Shown here one piece after another: positions 21,965-34,990 of a DNA stretch of 64,000 nt (position 1 is its first letter; each line of letters opens with the position of its first letter). This DNA comes from Nectonema munidae (taxonomy: Eukaryota > Nematomorpha > Nectonematoida > Nectonematidae). Below the pieces are notes generated by a model. The model saw only the letters and a list, made by a program, of their open reading frames with translations. It did no database searches and had not been told where the DNA came from. The stretch is from NCBI GenBank assembly GCA_030549495.1, contig JAUIRK010000903.1:2480001-2544000 (forward strand), given 5' to 3'. Position numbers and translations under genes: made by a program.

Positions 21965-22937
21965 CCCTACAACTACAACAGTCCTTTCTATCTGATAATC
22001 ACTTTCGGTCACCTTGTTTCTCTTCATCTCACTTCTTCATCAAGCTCATATCCCCTTCTAACCACGGACACTATCTTTCTTAACCATGAACTTTTTCGCA
22101 CAAAAAAGTGTTGTTAACCAATGATAAATATAACAAAATTTAATATTTATTTTTAAAAATGGGCGAGTTTTTAACTCAAAATATTAGCAACACTAAAAAT
22201 ATTTATTTAAAAATTAAAACTTATATATTATATTATAATATTCATGATGTTTAAAAATTCAAATTTAGATTAATACCATAATATAAAATTGGATTGGTAA
22301 AGTAGAAAAAAATTTTTTATTTAAAAATAAATACGAAATAAGAATAGTTTTAATAAATAAAAAAAATTAACTAATACAAATGAAACTGCTAGGAAGTATG
22401 GGACTAATTATTTGTAAAAATATAAATATGAGATTAGATGCAAAAAAGGAAATTTATTTGAAACACAATTTTTAAATATTAAATTCTTTGAATTGAAAGT
22501 AATTTGATTTTTATCTTAATTTTAAGTTAGTATATTAGTAGATAGGTGATATAAAACTGAAATAGATGTCTTTTTCAAAATATTTATCTTGTGATTATAA
22601 GTTATGAAATATGAATATTGTAAACAAACAAAATGTTTTAAAACTTTAAAATTATGGTACTTTCTTCTTTTTTTGGGTAAATTTTTAACAATTTTATTAA
22701 AAAAATATATTTCATACCATAATTTTAAAACGTACAGTATCGGAGTCCTCATTGTATGCGTTGGCAAAGAATTGTGTTCACTTTTTTGAGGAAAAATTTC
22801 GAATTTAGCTAAATTTTAAACTTGATTATTTATATAATTTTACTTTAGAAATCGATATAATTTTTTCTGAATTTTTGTCCTTATTTGCACCCATACGATT
22901 TCTTCTACCTGTGTCGCATAATATACGTCAAATTAGT
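21965..22937. other. AT-rich stretch, no gene
   Basis: There are many homopolymer A/T runs. A 15-bp inverted repeat (TTTAAAATTATGGTA at 22645 and its inverse at 22715) could form a hairpin or mark a tiny MITE. Open frames here are chance. Confidence 0.45.
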
Positions 22938-25900
22938 GGCGTGACTTTTTACCCAAACTCTTTTCAAAAATTGTTTCTGGATAAAAAAGAACCAAAATAA
23001 AAATAAATAGGCTCTAAGTAAAAAATAAAAAACGGAAAATTTTTTTTTCAATATTATAAGTTCAATATAATTTTTTTTTAAGTTTTTTAATTTTTATTAA
23101 TTGCAATCATGGTTCAATTCGATTCTTAGAAATAAAAACTGAATCTTTTTATCTTTTGTATTTTTTATCAATAATATTTTTGGGGAGTAACTAATTTGTG
23201 CCAACTAGGGTATTTTGTGCCAACTACGTGAAAAATATAGTTTTCTTCAAAAAAATTTGGAAATAAGTTTAAATCATAGTAAATAAGATTTTCTAAAAGT
23301 TTTATCATAAATCTTCAAGTAGATTTTTTTTAATTCGATAAAATCTCTTTTTTCTAGTTTTTTTATTTTATCCGACATGTTTTTTAAATTATTTATCAAT
23401 CTTTTCAAGACTATTCTTTCAAAGAAAAATGAACATTTAATATTTAAAAGGAATTCAAACTAAAGCAAGAGAAATTACAAAGTTAACTTTTTTTCTTTAT
23501 TATTAATATCTGTTTTTAATTCGCGTGTTTATTTTAAATTAGTTAAGTACTTTTTAATTAAATTTGTAATGTAAGGGGCGAGAGTAAGGTTTGGCTCGAT
23601 GCCTGCTTGAATTCAATCGGACACCAAAGCTTTCTTGCTCTTAATTTCACATTAGATTTGGAATTATCACTTCTCGATAAAAACGTATTATTGAAAACTA
23701 TTGAAGACTATTATTTTTGTGGCAATATACTTGAATTTTAAAAATCGCTTATAAAATTTTTGAATTTTTTATTCATTTATTTTTACTATAATTATATCAG
23801 CATTTCTTATTTTATCGTTCTCTTCCAAGTTATAACAATCAAGATCTGAATATTTACGAATGAAAAAATATTTTATTAACTCTTATATTTAGCATCCACA
23901 TACAAAATACATTTTAATTCTAAAGAATATATACCATTTCATAAAAATTTAATTTTTCGCTCAAACTAACAAACAATCTTCATAACAATTTTCACAGGTC
24001 ATAATCTAAATTGACATAATCCCAACTTTTTAAATTCTTTTCATAAAATTAATAATGAAAACTTTTCAAATATATATAGTCAAAAATAATATGATACCCA
24101 AAATATTTTCATGCATGGATATTAGTTTATTTTTGATAATTTTTTTGTTCCCACTATGATGAGACGGGATTCTTTTCAAATATTTTTCTCTTACATTATT
24201 TCACAAAGTATTAAATTTAAAAATTAATTTTGTTTATTTAATTTGTATAATATTAAATTATTTTTATAACAGCCATCTTTTCTCTCTTCCTTTCTCGATG
24301 GATATATTTATACAAAATTCTCACAGTTTTCCGAAATTCCGAAGCTTGATAATAGAACAAATATTGATTTCTAAAAGATTGTAAAAGATATGTTTACATC
24401 TACTACTACAGTGATTTTTATTGATGAATTAAAATTTAATAAATATATATTTTTTTTAATTTCTTATTTTTTAGCTAGAGTTTGATCCCAAAATGATTTT
24501 GAGGGCCACTTTTTAATACCTGAAAACTTGGTAGAAATGGAAAACATGCACAAAAATCCATTGAAAAAAATTGAAAATATTATAACCGACTCTACATTGA
24601 CTCATTATAAAAAATTCAGGGCATGTTTCTTTTTATCTTTAGTAATTTTCCGTATAAAAAAATAAATTTTTTATTCATTCAAAAGTTCCAATCCCAAGAA
24701 AGAGATCTTGTCTGAAATAGTTTTTAAATCACAGGCAAATAATTTTTTTCTCATAATTACGGGCCAGTTAAAGGCCTATACTAGATCTGGGTTCTACAAA
24801 TCAGTTCAATGCTACTTTATCCACATTTGGATTTTAGCAATACTTGTTCTGTCTTTTGGAACTAAAATTTTTATCTTCAATAAACTGTTCAAATATAGAA
24901 ACTGATGTTATACTTTTATGAATTAAAATATTCTTTTTTATTTCATTTTCCGTAAAATCAAAATAAAATAATTTATATTGATTAAAATATCTTTTTAGTT
25001 TCAAAAAAACCTGAGTACTGAAGTTTCTTAATTTATCAATGTCATATTTTATATTTTTTGATATCATAATTATACGCCTAAACATTATGCATTCAAAGGC
25101 CTTGCTTATTTCCAACAATTATTGCAAAATAAAAGCAATTTCGACAGGAATTATTGCAAAATAAAATCAGTTCAAAAAGTATCACCAGAAAATACTATTA
25201 AGATGAATTTTTAGTGAAATAAAATAAAATATGCCTTTTTTAGCTCATTTATGCTAAAATTTTATAAGAACTGTAAAAGCCTGAAATTAACAAAATAAAA
25301 GTTTTCTAAAATATAAATCAAATACAATTTTGCTAAAGTAAAACAAGATTCAAATTTCATTATGTTTATTTGAAAAGAAATTGAATGATGAAGAGAATTA
25401 AGTGATATCAAAATTATATATTTATAATATTTATGTGCTAATCTTGAATGTAACGAAAGGATTTTTCAATTAATGAAGAAAGTATCAAAAAGATTAATTA
25501 ACAAATATGAGAGATGAAATAAAAATTAATTCATGTCAATAAATTTTTATTTAATACAAAATTTTGTTAAAAAAGAGAAAATTTGTGTATTTATATGAGG
25601 ATGCGCAAAGTCAAGATGAAAGTTTTTGTTATTAGTATAGAAATGCTTATTATACGAGAGCATATTTTTGACATGCATGTTAGATCGCATTATTTTTATG
25701 TTTAAAAGAGAATCCAATATGGTAAAACATTTTGCAAAACATTACAAGAGATCCAATCCTTTTAAATTTCACTCAGTTAGTTTCTCTCATTTTAATTCTC
25801 AAAAAATTACCAAATTGAAAGAGGTCATACACGGATTCGGCAACATTATCCGATTAGCTTATAGCAAATATGAAGAATTTTTTTATGTTTAGGAAAAATA

Positions 25901-27655
25901 GAATTTTTTCTCGCACATTAATAATTCTTTATATGGATTCGTTCTTTTAAGTTAAATGTTTTGAAAAAAAATTTGATAAGTTCTGTTTTCCAAATATAGA
26001 AAATTTTTATAATCAAACTTTTCAAAATTTTATTGTTTTTCAATCAACATATAATAAAGAACATTTTAAAAAATTTTATATAAAAAATTGAACATATTAA
26101 AATTAAACTTTTATATTGAAGTTATATCACTTGGTTTTGGCTGACTTGCGCATAGAAAACTACATTTACTGAGTTAGTGCTTTATAATTGTCTTAAATAA
26201 AAAAGTCATTAAGGAAAATGAATAGTATTAAAGCTTTACCTTATTTGATGTTCTTTTTTTAAGGCTGAATGTTTTTCTTCCTGGTTTTGAAGCAATATTT
26301 GAACATTTTTTTACTATAAGCTGTCTGTTTGTTGAAACTATTAATCCCTTGTCATGGTTAATTGCGGTTTTTGGTGGTTCAATATCTAAAAATTTTTGGA
26401 AGTATTCTTCTCTTTCTTTTTTGTTCATTTGATCCCACTCGCATTTTCATTTTTGATAGAAATTACATTCATCTGATATTTTTAAATCTCCATAACCATA
26501 AAGGGAACATCTTGTCACGTTTTCTTGATATCTTACTTCGGTATACAGGCTTTCAATTAAATCTAGTATCTTTTTACTCTTCCATTCTGTTTGATTTGAG
26601 TACATGGTTCATCGATTCACAATTATTATTTTTCCATTTATCTGGCAAATATTTGTAATTGTGTTTAGGGATAAAAACATGATTTTTAATTACAGGTAAT
26701 AATCTTTCAGTTAAATAAGTTCCAAATTTTTTTCTCGTATATTTTTATCAGTAAACTTTTCTTTTTAAAATCTAAAATATTGGCAGAATCAACTAAACCT
26801 GAATTACCAAAAATTGAATTAACGAATGCCATGGTTTCTCTATGATTCATGCCAATTTTATTTTTTAGATACCTTTGTATATTTTTTTCTAAATGTCTTT
26901 GGCAATATATGAGAGTAGTATGTGGAAAAAAATGTTTAATAGCCTTAACTAAAGCTTTTTCTTCGTCACTACCTATGATTAAATTATCTGTAGTAAGTTC
27001 AAAGTTGAAATCCTGGTTCAATATAAGTGATGAGAGAAAAATTTTGAATATGATTCAAACTTTCCATCCCAATGTAAATATATGGGACCAAGGAAAATAG
27101 GTACAACATTCTTTACTTTCTTTTGAGATTTTTGTTGTCAAAAACTGTGACGGTAACGAAGCAATGGCTTCCTAAAATGTTTAACCCAGATTTGATAGAT
27201 TTGCTTAGATGTAATAGCTGATTTTGGGTATAACAAATTATATTAGGAAGTCCATTAGTATTAAGAGTCATTTCTTTCAAAAATGGGTGTCCAGTTGTTA
27301 GCATACATATACTTTGTATATTATCGGCGATATTTTGTATTCGCTCATCTCTGATCGGGATTGATTTCAACTTTTCAATCTTTTATATTAAAACTGATTT
27401 AAAACTAAAAATTTTTATTATAAATATTATTATTTTAATTTATTTAGGTGTTTTAAATTTTTTACACATTAATTTATTTAGCTGTTTTAAATTTTAATGC
27501 TCCAAAATACCTTAATGAAAAATCCAAAATAGCATATAAAACTTATATTTCACTTAAGATCAGAAAAACAATTGGAAAAAACGTAAAAAACGCTCTAATC
27601 TTTCAAAATAATCAAACAGTTCATTTTGAAAAGAGTTTGGGTAAAAAGTGACGCC
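22938..27655 (-). mobile_element. MULE (Mutator-like) transposon, 4.7 kb
   Basis: A ~32-bp terminal inverted repeat is visible. GGCGTGACTTTTTACCCAAA begins at 22938, and the right end read inward is GGCGTCACTTTTTACCCAAA, followed on both sides by CTCTTTTCAAAA. A MULE transposase remnant lies on the minus strand near the right end. Outer flanks show partial likeness (AAATTAG/AAATTTAG), so the true ends may lie a few bases further out and I do not fix the target duplication. The interior left half is AT-rich and non-coding. Confidence 0.8.
26228..27370 (-). pseudogene. MULE transposase remnant
   Basis: The minus-strand frame at 27113-27370 covers sequence resembling the region before the first catalytic aspartate. 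The frame at 26707-27021 holds the MULE core: IIGSDEEKALVKAIKHFFP, then TTLIYCQRHLEKNIQRYL, matching the family D-x(n)-C-x2-H pattern, then LKNKIGMNHRE. The piece at 26228-26428 has KPGRKTFSLKKR, near the C-terminus. The pieces lie in shifted frames separated by stops, so it is inactive. A plus-strand relative lies at 35890-36885. Confidence 0.82.
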
Positions 27656-29578
27656 CTAAATTTTAAACGACGTTTTGTTATATTTAATACTTTAAATATT
27701 TTCTCGGTAGCTAAAATGTAAAAGATAAAGAGAATTTTATCTTGAAAATGTTTCATAAATTTCTAGAAAGATGCCAAGCATGTTGAAAGCTGCCGAAGTT
27801 TGATTAATATAAAAATTCATTTGCTGTACACAGAAAAATATTTAAAAATGAATTTCTATGAATTTAAAAACATTTGAGCACTATTTAATTATTTCCTTGA
27901 AATATATTTACACTCGGGGTATCGAAAAATGGTAAGATTTTGTTACACATATATAGCTTGTTTTATGCCTAGATTTGAGAGTTTTTAATCCATTTTCTTA
28001 AAATTACAATTCAATATTTGTAAAGAAAATGAGCTAACTAAAAAACATTGACATTATTTAATACATATTCATACACTGTTTCGATTAACATCAAAAATAT
28101 TATTTGTTAAATTTACAAAGTTTTTTCATGTTCAAACTTAGTACTTAACATTGCTCTAGCAGATAGACAAGCGGTAGAAGAGTTGGTGTTTTTCTAGTTT
28201 CGTAGGTTCGGTGACATCTAAATTTGCACAATCATGGAAAAAATGTATGAAAGTTTAATTTTCATAATTAGAAAATTAAAATTTTTTGATGCATTTAAAA
28301 AATTATAACATTTTTAAATATTCAAATCAAATAATAAAATTTTTTTATGGGAAACTCACCGATTTAGAGACAGTCACATATATTCATACATAAATAGACA
28401 AAAATAGATATTCATAGAAAGATAGATATAGACATATAGACAATATCGGCATATATGAAAATTTGATATTTGTGCCTATTATTATTATTATTAGTATTTT
28501 TATTAAGGACCCTAAAACTTCTCATAAACACAATTTAGACTTTTTTGGTTTATTACATTTTATTGTTAAACTCGCATCTTTTTGCGAAACCTATAAAATT
28601 TTAAAGAAATAAAGGATATAAGTTTCATTTACATTTTTCAAAAACAGTGTGTCAATTAATTTATAATTGATGCTCAATATAATTTATTAAAAGTTCACTC
28701 AATATTAATCTAACTTTATTTTTAAGGTTTTTGATTTCGGGAGAAATATTTCTGTTAGAGATAACTGTCGAACAATTGTCATTCGACCAACAGTACCACT
28801 ACTTTTAATTCAGTATTAGCTAATGATGATTGAATTCAATTTATGTTCTAAAATACCGTAAGTATTTAAATTAACTACAACTATATAGTTATACACAGTA
28901 ATCATCGGCCAGTATCAGATTTCATTTTGATTTTATTTATCTACACCCGATTGCGTTATAGTACATAATTATTGATTGATGAAGTTAATTTGTTTCAATG
29001 ATTTTCTCGTTTACTGGTGTTTAAATGTTAAGTTCGCGCGTATTTTTTTTAAAATATTATAACATATTTTTGTCTATTTACATAATCAGAACAAGAAGCT
29101 AATTAACATTTCAAAGTAATTTTTAGAGGATTTTAACCCCATTAAAATAACTTCTATGTTTATATTTAGTTATATATATTTCAGATACCAAAATATATAA
29201 TTTCGAAAATCTATTATATGATACATTTTAACACCCTCCTTTCCTTGTTTACAAGTATCAAATATATGTAACAAGTAACAAATATTAAATTTACTGAAAC
29301 CAATCTCAAAATGATTTTTAAAATTGATTTATTCAAATAAAAATAATTGTACCTTCATACTATTAAAACCACAAATAAAAAACAAGAAATTTAATATTTT
29401 TTCATGAAAATCCAGTTTACCTTGTTTTTTAAAATAAGGAAATGATTAAAAGAATTTAGTTTTGATTTTACACGTACACTTATACATAGCATGTCGCTAA
29501 TTATATTATGCGGTAACTCATTTTTTCACAGTTCAATTTTAGATAACTATAAGACATAGGAAAAATATCTTTAAATTA
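27656..29578. other. AT-rich intergenic DNA
   Basis: No gene or clear repeat is seen. A weakly tRNA-like phrase near 28150-28210 lacks a proper B box. Confidence 0.45.
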
Positions 29579-30225
29579 CAGTACAACCTCGATACAACCA
29601 TCACTGTTTTGTATAATGTCAGTGAAAAAATAGTGAAAAACACAATGTCTTGATAAAGGAATAGAACACTTTACAGATGATCACAGCATTCACACGATTT
29701 ACTACACATGACATGCCATTAGTCGTTAGCAACACGACAAAGCCTAGAGTAAGTGTTGGTATGAATCTTTCTAGCAGTTATATTGGTCGTTGGTCTCGTG
29801 TAAAGAGTTCGTTCAAGATATAAATGGTCGCTCAAAACAGTGGCCGTCCATTACAAGTTTTTCTGTACATGAATAGCTTCTAATCTAACTCTCGTCGAAA
29901 TTATTAGAATAACATGTATAAGCGTCTTTAATAGTGAAACTTGACTTTACGAACACCTCTTTCTACGAACAACTTTTGTCCATTTTAACTCTGCTCACGA
30001 AATGTTCCTCCTATCACGCACTTGAAAATTGTGTCTTTTGCATATCTTTATATAACACTTGTTTCATTTATATCTTGTTAAAATTAATGTATTTTATAGC
30101 TATTTTATAATTTACATTTTGTATTTACTACTGATAACCTCCATTAAATAAAAAACGCTCTTGGTTCAAGAATATTTCGGCTAACGAACGGTTTTATTGA
30201 AGGAATTAAGTTCCCAAATTCCAGT
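29579..30225. repeat. possible pogo/Tigger-type MITE ends
   Basis: ACAGTACAACCTCGATACAA (29579) is very like pogo/Tigger terminal repeats, and AGTGAAACTTGACTTTACGA (29934) is of similar style. Sequence with CGGCTAACGAACGG lies near 30180 and ACTGGAATTTGGGAAC (inverted) near 30220. No clean matching pair was found, so the element boundaries are uncertain. Confidence 0.35.
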
Positions 30226-30533
30226 GTACTTCTAGAAATTTATTCTATAAGACATTATAAATTTCTAAATTTTCTAGTGATATTCAAATTATATTTCATT
30301 TATAGAATTTAGATTCCTCAATTATTATCTCAATGATTTTTGGTGTAAAAGAAAATATATTTTATCTTGTTTCTAGATGGCGTTAAGTAATGTTTACAAG
30401 TGTTAAATTAATTTTTTCAAGATTTTGATGAAGAAATTAACTTTATTTAATTGCTTTGGATCTAAAAATTATAAACGAAATTATTAAAATGGCTTCTAGA
30501 TAGAGGACCAATATGGAAATCTGAGGTAGTGAG

Positions 30534-30782
30534 TTATCACTAAACAATAAGTTTGTTTCCCAAATTGGGAGCGTTCGCGTTAGGATTGTATCGTTCTCTC
30601 AGTTGTATTTATATATTGTAACATAAATTCTTGTAAAATAATATATATATAACAAGGTATAGATATGCAGTACAAGGGCCGGTAGGTGTTTAATGGGATG
30701 GAAAGTCCAGTTAGACTTGGACTCAGCATTCCGGGCGGGCTACGATATCCGAAAGGATGGGTGCGAACGCCACAAACAACTT
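30534..30782. repeat. 250-bp direct repeat, copy A
   Basis: It shares about nine bases in ten with 31122-31371 in the same orientation, including GCGTTCGCGTTAGGATTGTA, AATATATATATAACAAGGTA and a G/C-rich block with CATTCCGGGCGGGC. The G/C-rich block has hairpin potential. It could be a terminal repeat of a miniature element or one unit of a dispersed family. It is not coding. Confidence 0.75.
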
Positions 30783-31121
30783 AATTAATTAATTAATATA
30801 TATGGAATGGAGTCAAATTTCAGGGGTAGGTTGTTCCTAAACTAGCATGCCCTAAATTGTGTATACCTTTCTTAACCGTTATAACATGCATCAAATATTA
30901 TTTATTTATAACATATAAGATATTGCATGCTTCGTAACTCTTTTACTTTTGTAGCATATCCCTTTTATAATAATATTCTTTTATTTAGGAACAAGCTACA
31001 TTCCGTGGTGCTGGTTTTTTATCCGGGTTTTCTTCCTCCGAAGAATTCAAATGTTTTTATGGTCAACCAATGGTTAGGTAGTGCTTTGGCGACCCGATTC
31101 TAACCTTGTTAGTAATCAAGC

Positions 31122-31371
31122 TATCACTAGACATTAAGATTGTTTCCCAAATTGGTAGCGTTCGCGTTAGGATTGTATCGTTCACTCAGCTGTATTTATA
31201 TATTTGTAACATACACTCTTGTAAAATAATATATATATAACAAGGTATAGCTATGCAGTAACAAGGTCCGGTAGGCGTTTTATGGGATCGAAAGTCCAGG
31301 TAGACCTGGACTCAGCATTCCGGGCGGGCCACGATATCCGAAATGATGGGTGTGAACGCCACAAACAACTC
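31122..31371. repeat. 250-bp direct repeat, copy B
   Basis: This is the partner of copy A, 588 bp downstream. Here the hairpin is perfect: GTCCAGGT-AG-ACCTGGAC. The 339 bp between the copies are AT-rich with no frame. Confidence 0.75.
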
Positions 31372-32012
31372 AACTAACTAACTTTGGATGAAGAGTCGAG
31401 AAATGCAATAGATGACCCAATAAATGATTTATTCACAGGATTTTCATATCACTCTCAAAAATGAGCTAAAACCTTTTAAGGATTATGTGGAGCAGAATCA
31501 TCTTTATTAATTGTCGTCAAGGTTAAAAGACTGTTCCAAAAAAGTTGACTGCATTAACCTTTCGTGTATGGAAAGCGATCAGCTGTGTAGCATATCATCT
31601 CAATAGATAATAATAATAATAAATCAATGATATTGCTTTTGGAATGAAAGATGTTATCATTTGTATTTAAAAAAAGGTCAAAATATATACCTTTCTATAT
31701 TAAGGACACATATAATATTACCATTTTTGATATTTAAAGCTGTAAAAAAATATTGCGAGCTTTATGGCTTTCTTTAGCTTAGGGCCTCGTCATGTTTATA
31801 TCTCGCCGTGATTTAAACAGTGTAATATTACAAAAAATTTTAAACTGAAAATTTTGTTTATTTTCAAAATTATAAAAAAAAGCAATCTTATAGATATAGG
31901 AATAACAATATATTTTAATATATCTTAAAGTTTTTAACGAAATTTTCGAATATAAATTTGCTTCATGAGATTAAAAACCTGAAACTGGTTTAGAAACACG
32001 TGCACTCCTCAG

Positions 32013-32098
32013 TCAACAAACTTTGGAAAATAATGGATCATTGGAAAGATTTTTTTCCCCAAGTTCAATATCATTTTTTATTTCAAGGATTAAATCAT
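32013..32098 (-). CDS. RFK: riboflavin kinase, exon 4
   Basis: This is the last coding exon. It starts after TTTTTTAG (acceptor at 32099-32100), reads DLILEIKNDIELGEKNL and ends with TGA at 32013-32015. It aligns with the C-terminal helix of animal riboflavin kinase (SLISAIQGDIEEAKKRL in human). The exon enters with 1 nt carried over from exon 3, which completes an asparagine codon. Confidence 0.9.
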
Positions 32099-32149
32099 CT
32101 AAAAAAGACTGAATGATTTAAAAATATAAATCACATAGGATCAACGTAC

Positions 32150-32252
32150 TTAAAGAAGAAAAGTTTTTCTCTTCACGTATAAATCCCAAAAGTGCCAGAT
32201 AAATGCTTTCACCGTAGAAGTCAAAGGAATAATCGAATATGATATGGCATTC
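32150..32252 (-). CDS. RFK: riboflavin kinase, exon 3
   Basis: It opens after TTGCTTAG and encodes ECHIIFDYSFDFYGES, matching human ETHIMHTFKEDFYGE. The leading glutamate is the residue regarded as the catalytic base in this family. It continues with LALLGFIREEKNFSSL and ends at a GTACGT donor. The 51-bp intron to exon 4 and the 61-bp intron to exon 2 are short. Confidence 0.93.
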
Positions 32253-32313
32253 CTAAGCAAAGAAAGAGAGAGAGACATGTACTACGTAAAGAGATGGTTA
32301 GCAAACAACTTAC

Positions 32314-32468
32314 GATAGACTTTTTATTATTTTGGTAGAATGGATTGTAGCCAATAGAGGTAACCATGCGCCTGACAACCTTTTCACATCCAATACTTGC
32401 ATAGCCATAATAAATGCCGAGAGCAATATCTTCACAAAGGTTTTCTACTGCATCTGATGATAAATTCG
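32314..32468 (-). CDS. RFK: riboflavin kinase, exon 2
   Basis: After acceptor TTTTAG it reads NLSSDAVENLCEDIALGIYY, then GYASIGCEKVVRRMVTSIGY and NPFYQNNKKSI, closely following human NFPEQVVDNLPADISTGIYY and IGWNPYYKNTKKS. It ends at a canonical GTAAGT donor. Joined to exon 1, the first two bases complete the alanine of the PTAN motif. Confidence 0.96.
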
Positions 32469-33239
32469 CTAAAATAAATAAGAAATTGGAGAATGTAAAA
32501 AAGTTAAAATACATCCAAAGAATTATTTTGACTCAAACCCAATTTGTGAGAACACGCAGAAAAATTGGTTAAGATAGATTTAAATTTTGATTCTTAAAAA
32601 CTCTGACAATACTTAGGTAAGTTCATAATTTTTACTCATGATTCATGAGTTCACATTCATTTTGTTAATGTCGCCAAATAAAACCATTTCACAACCAATG
32701 GATTTGGGTGCTATTTCAATGTGCAAATATAAATACCCTCGCAAGACGAGAGTTTCTCATGTAAAGCATTAAAGACAAGCACAACTTTGTTTTACTTATA
32801 TTCCAAGCCTAGAATTTATTTTACAGGACTAAGTGAAGCTAGATATTTTAGTGTCAATAGCATAGTCAAAAGGATGGTAACTGAAAGTGATGTTCCATCC
32901 GGTACCTCGTGTAAAAGTAGACAGAATTTTCATGTCCCATCATCTTTGGGTTTGGGCTACCACAAAAATATTACTATGTTAGTGACAGTTAGATCTAATA
33001 GAACTTCTATGCCTTATATTATAAGACCCGAGCATTTAAAAGAGTTAAAATAAAGTGAATATGAGAGTAAATTTTTATATACATCTTATGCTTCATTGAC
33101 TGCATATATACCTCGGAAGCATGCCAAAAAATTTTAAGTCGTTTGTTGTATCTAGTCAAGATTTAGGAAACATAGTAACTTTAGGACAACAAAATAAGCC
33201 AGAAACAATTGTTCTCTGTAATAAATAGACACTCTAGAA

Positions 33240-34037
33240 CAGGGGTGTCCAACACGCGGCCCGCAAGGCAAATTTCTGCGGCCCTCTAAGAAAATGAGAT
33301 AAGGTTGATGTTAAATTATATAGATATTAGTTTATAAAAATTTCAACAAATTTGTTATAAAAACTTTAAGTTTCTATCAAAATATAGATAGGATTATGAT
33401 TTTTAAAATATCATTGGAGCTTAAACAAATTTTTTCTAAATATTCCCAAATTCTACTCAAGTCTTGATGGAAGCCAGTTTCCAAAGCTGATTCATTTGGT
33501 CAAAAAAATAGTTTGTATGTTTGGGAGTACGTATAAATGCGAGAAATTTTTTTCACTGATGAAGCTTAACAAAAATTATTTGCGCACAAGACTGACCGAT
33601 GAAAACTTAAAATCTTCTCTACGGATAGCTGCATCAAATAAAATCAAACCACAAATTGACGTTTTGGCAAAAGACAAAAGATGTCAAAGAAGCTCTCAAT
33701 GATACAAGTGAACTGTAAATAGATTACAATTATTAATTCACTTAATATAAAATAGCGTATTGACACATTAATCCCAATGTTTTCATTTGAAAAATTTGAA
33801 TTTGAATTATTTGTAAAAGTGAGAGACAGCTTTTATAAATAAAAATAACTCTTTCAATTAACTACTCATTTTATGTTTAATTTTCATAAAAATTGTGATA
33901 ATCAGTAATCAGGATAAAAAAGTTGCTGATAAATATTTTATAAAAAAATTATTGTTATTTATTTAAATAGGTGCGGCCCGACCGTGTCCAATAACTTTTC
34001 TAAATGGCCCGCTGCTTGTTTTAGTTGGACATCCCTG
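33240..34037 (+). mobile_element. hAT element, 798 bp, duplication CTCTAGAA
   Basis: The ends CAGGGGTGTCCAAC and (inverted) CAGGGATGTCCAAC, with GCGGCCCG-type sequence just inside, are typical of hAT elements. CTCTAGAA is duplicated exactly at 33232-33239 and 34038-34045. It carries only the last part of a transposase, and it interrupts a piggyBac transposase. Confidence 0.93.
33496..33702 (+). pseudogene. hAT transposase C-terminal fragment
   Basis: MFGSTYKCEKFFSLMKLNKN and LRTRLTDENLKSSLRIA match the C-terminal SxYxCExxFSxMKxxKSxxR block and the RLTDxxLxxxLRI tail of hAT transposases related to ZBED and GTF2IRD2-type domesticated proteins. It is about 68 residues of an expected 500-600. 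The rest was deleted from this internally shortened element. Confidence 0.85.
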
Positions 34038-34799
34038 CTCTAGAAGGTGGCCTATGGTTCTATTTGCAAACTACCTAACAGATATGAGCATTTTGAACAG
34101 CTGGATCATTGCTTACTAAAATGATTCAACTTTGTTTCCTAGTATCAAAAAAGTGGAAGAGAACATTTTATCAGGGATCTATGTCTTAACTTGGTTGAAG
34201 AATGAATGCGTGTAAGATCAAACTGAGGTGTCTTGAGTGATGTAAGAGGATCAGGTTTTTATTTTTATGGATTTAAAGAAAGAACTCAGTCTTATTTTGT
34301 TCCGTTCAAAACTGCAAGCCAAGAACTAGGGGAACAAGAAGATGTAATAAATGCACTCAATTTATGTTTGTATGCCCTAGATATCAATAAATTATGTTTT
34401 TCTTTTATTTTTGAATCTAAAGTATGTAAATAAAACTTTTTTGTACTTTACTTTCTCCAATGTTTGTTTTATGTAAAAAAAATTTGTTGCGATGCCTCTA
34501 CATAGTCTGCAAATATAAGTGTCCATTTGAATATTCCGAAAATACTTTATAGTTTTTTTACCCTAGGATGACTTTGCATAGTTGATAATCGAAAAGTAGA
34601 GGTTCAAAGTGTGAAATAGTATTTTCAGTGTGAGAAAACCCCAAAATTTTATAAAAACAACAAACTATATTTAGAAAGTAGCAAATTTTAAGACGCTTGT
34701 CAATTTTTGTTTTATACCTAAATTTTCAAAATTTAATGTGACAAATGGTCTTAAAAACTTTTCAAGCTTTTAAAAATCCATAGTTTTTTTCCCAAATCT

Positions 34800-34990
34800 T
34801 ACTGAGTAAAAACTTACTGAGTACCCCCCCCCCCCCTCCCTCCCCTCAAATACGACCCCATCCCTCTCTATAACGACTTCCCCGCTAATACTTTATTTTA
34901 TGTGCAGGCATGAATTTACATTAAAATTACCCCTCTTAGACGACTTACTTATCCCCTCAAATGCGACCGTAAGTTTTATGCTCTCTACAC
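34800..34990. repeat. C-rich low-complexity stretch
   Basis: It has a C-run (34825-34837), then CTCCCTCCCCTCAAATACGA and a similar CCCCTCAAATGCGACC about 120 bp on. It looks like the edge of a decayed repeat. Confidence 0.4.

Larger units (their letters stand above)
32787..34214 (+). pseudogene. piggyBac transposase remnant split by an hAT element
   Basis: Before 33232 the plus strand reads piggyBac-like TMLVTVRSNRTSMPYIIRP, then LTAYIPRKHAKKF, then QQNKPETIVL, corresponding to the TVRxNRKGLP, ...YVPKK and KPEIIxxYN blocks. After 34045 it resumes with RWPMVLFANYLTDMSILNSW, the family's C-terminal RRWPMVLFYNxxDIS block. A stop replaces part of the GGVD region, and frames shift. The gap is an 0.8-kb hAT insertion with an exact 8-bp duplication. 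It lies antisense within RFK intron 1. Confidence 0.78.
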
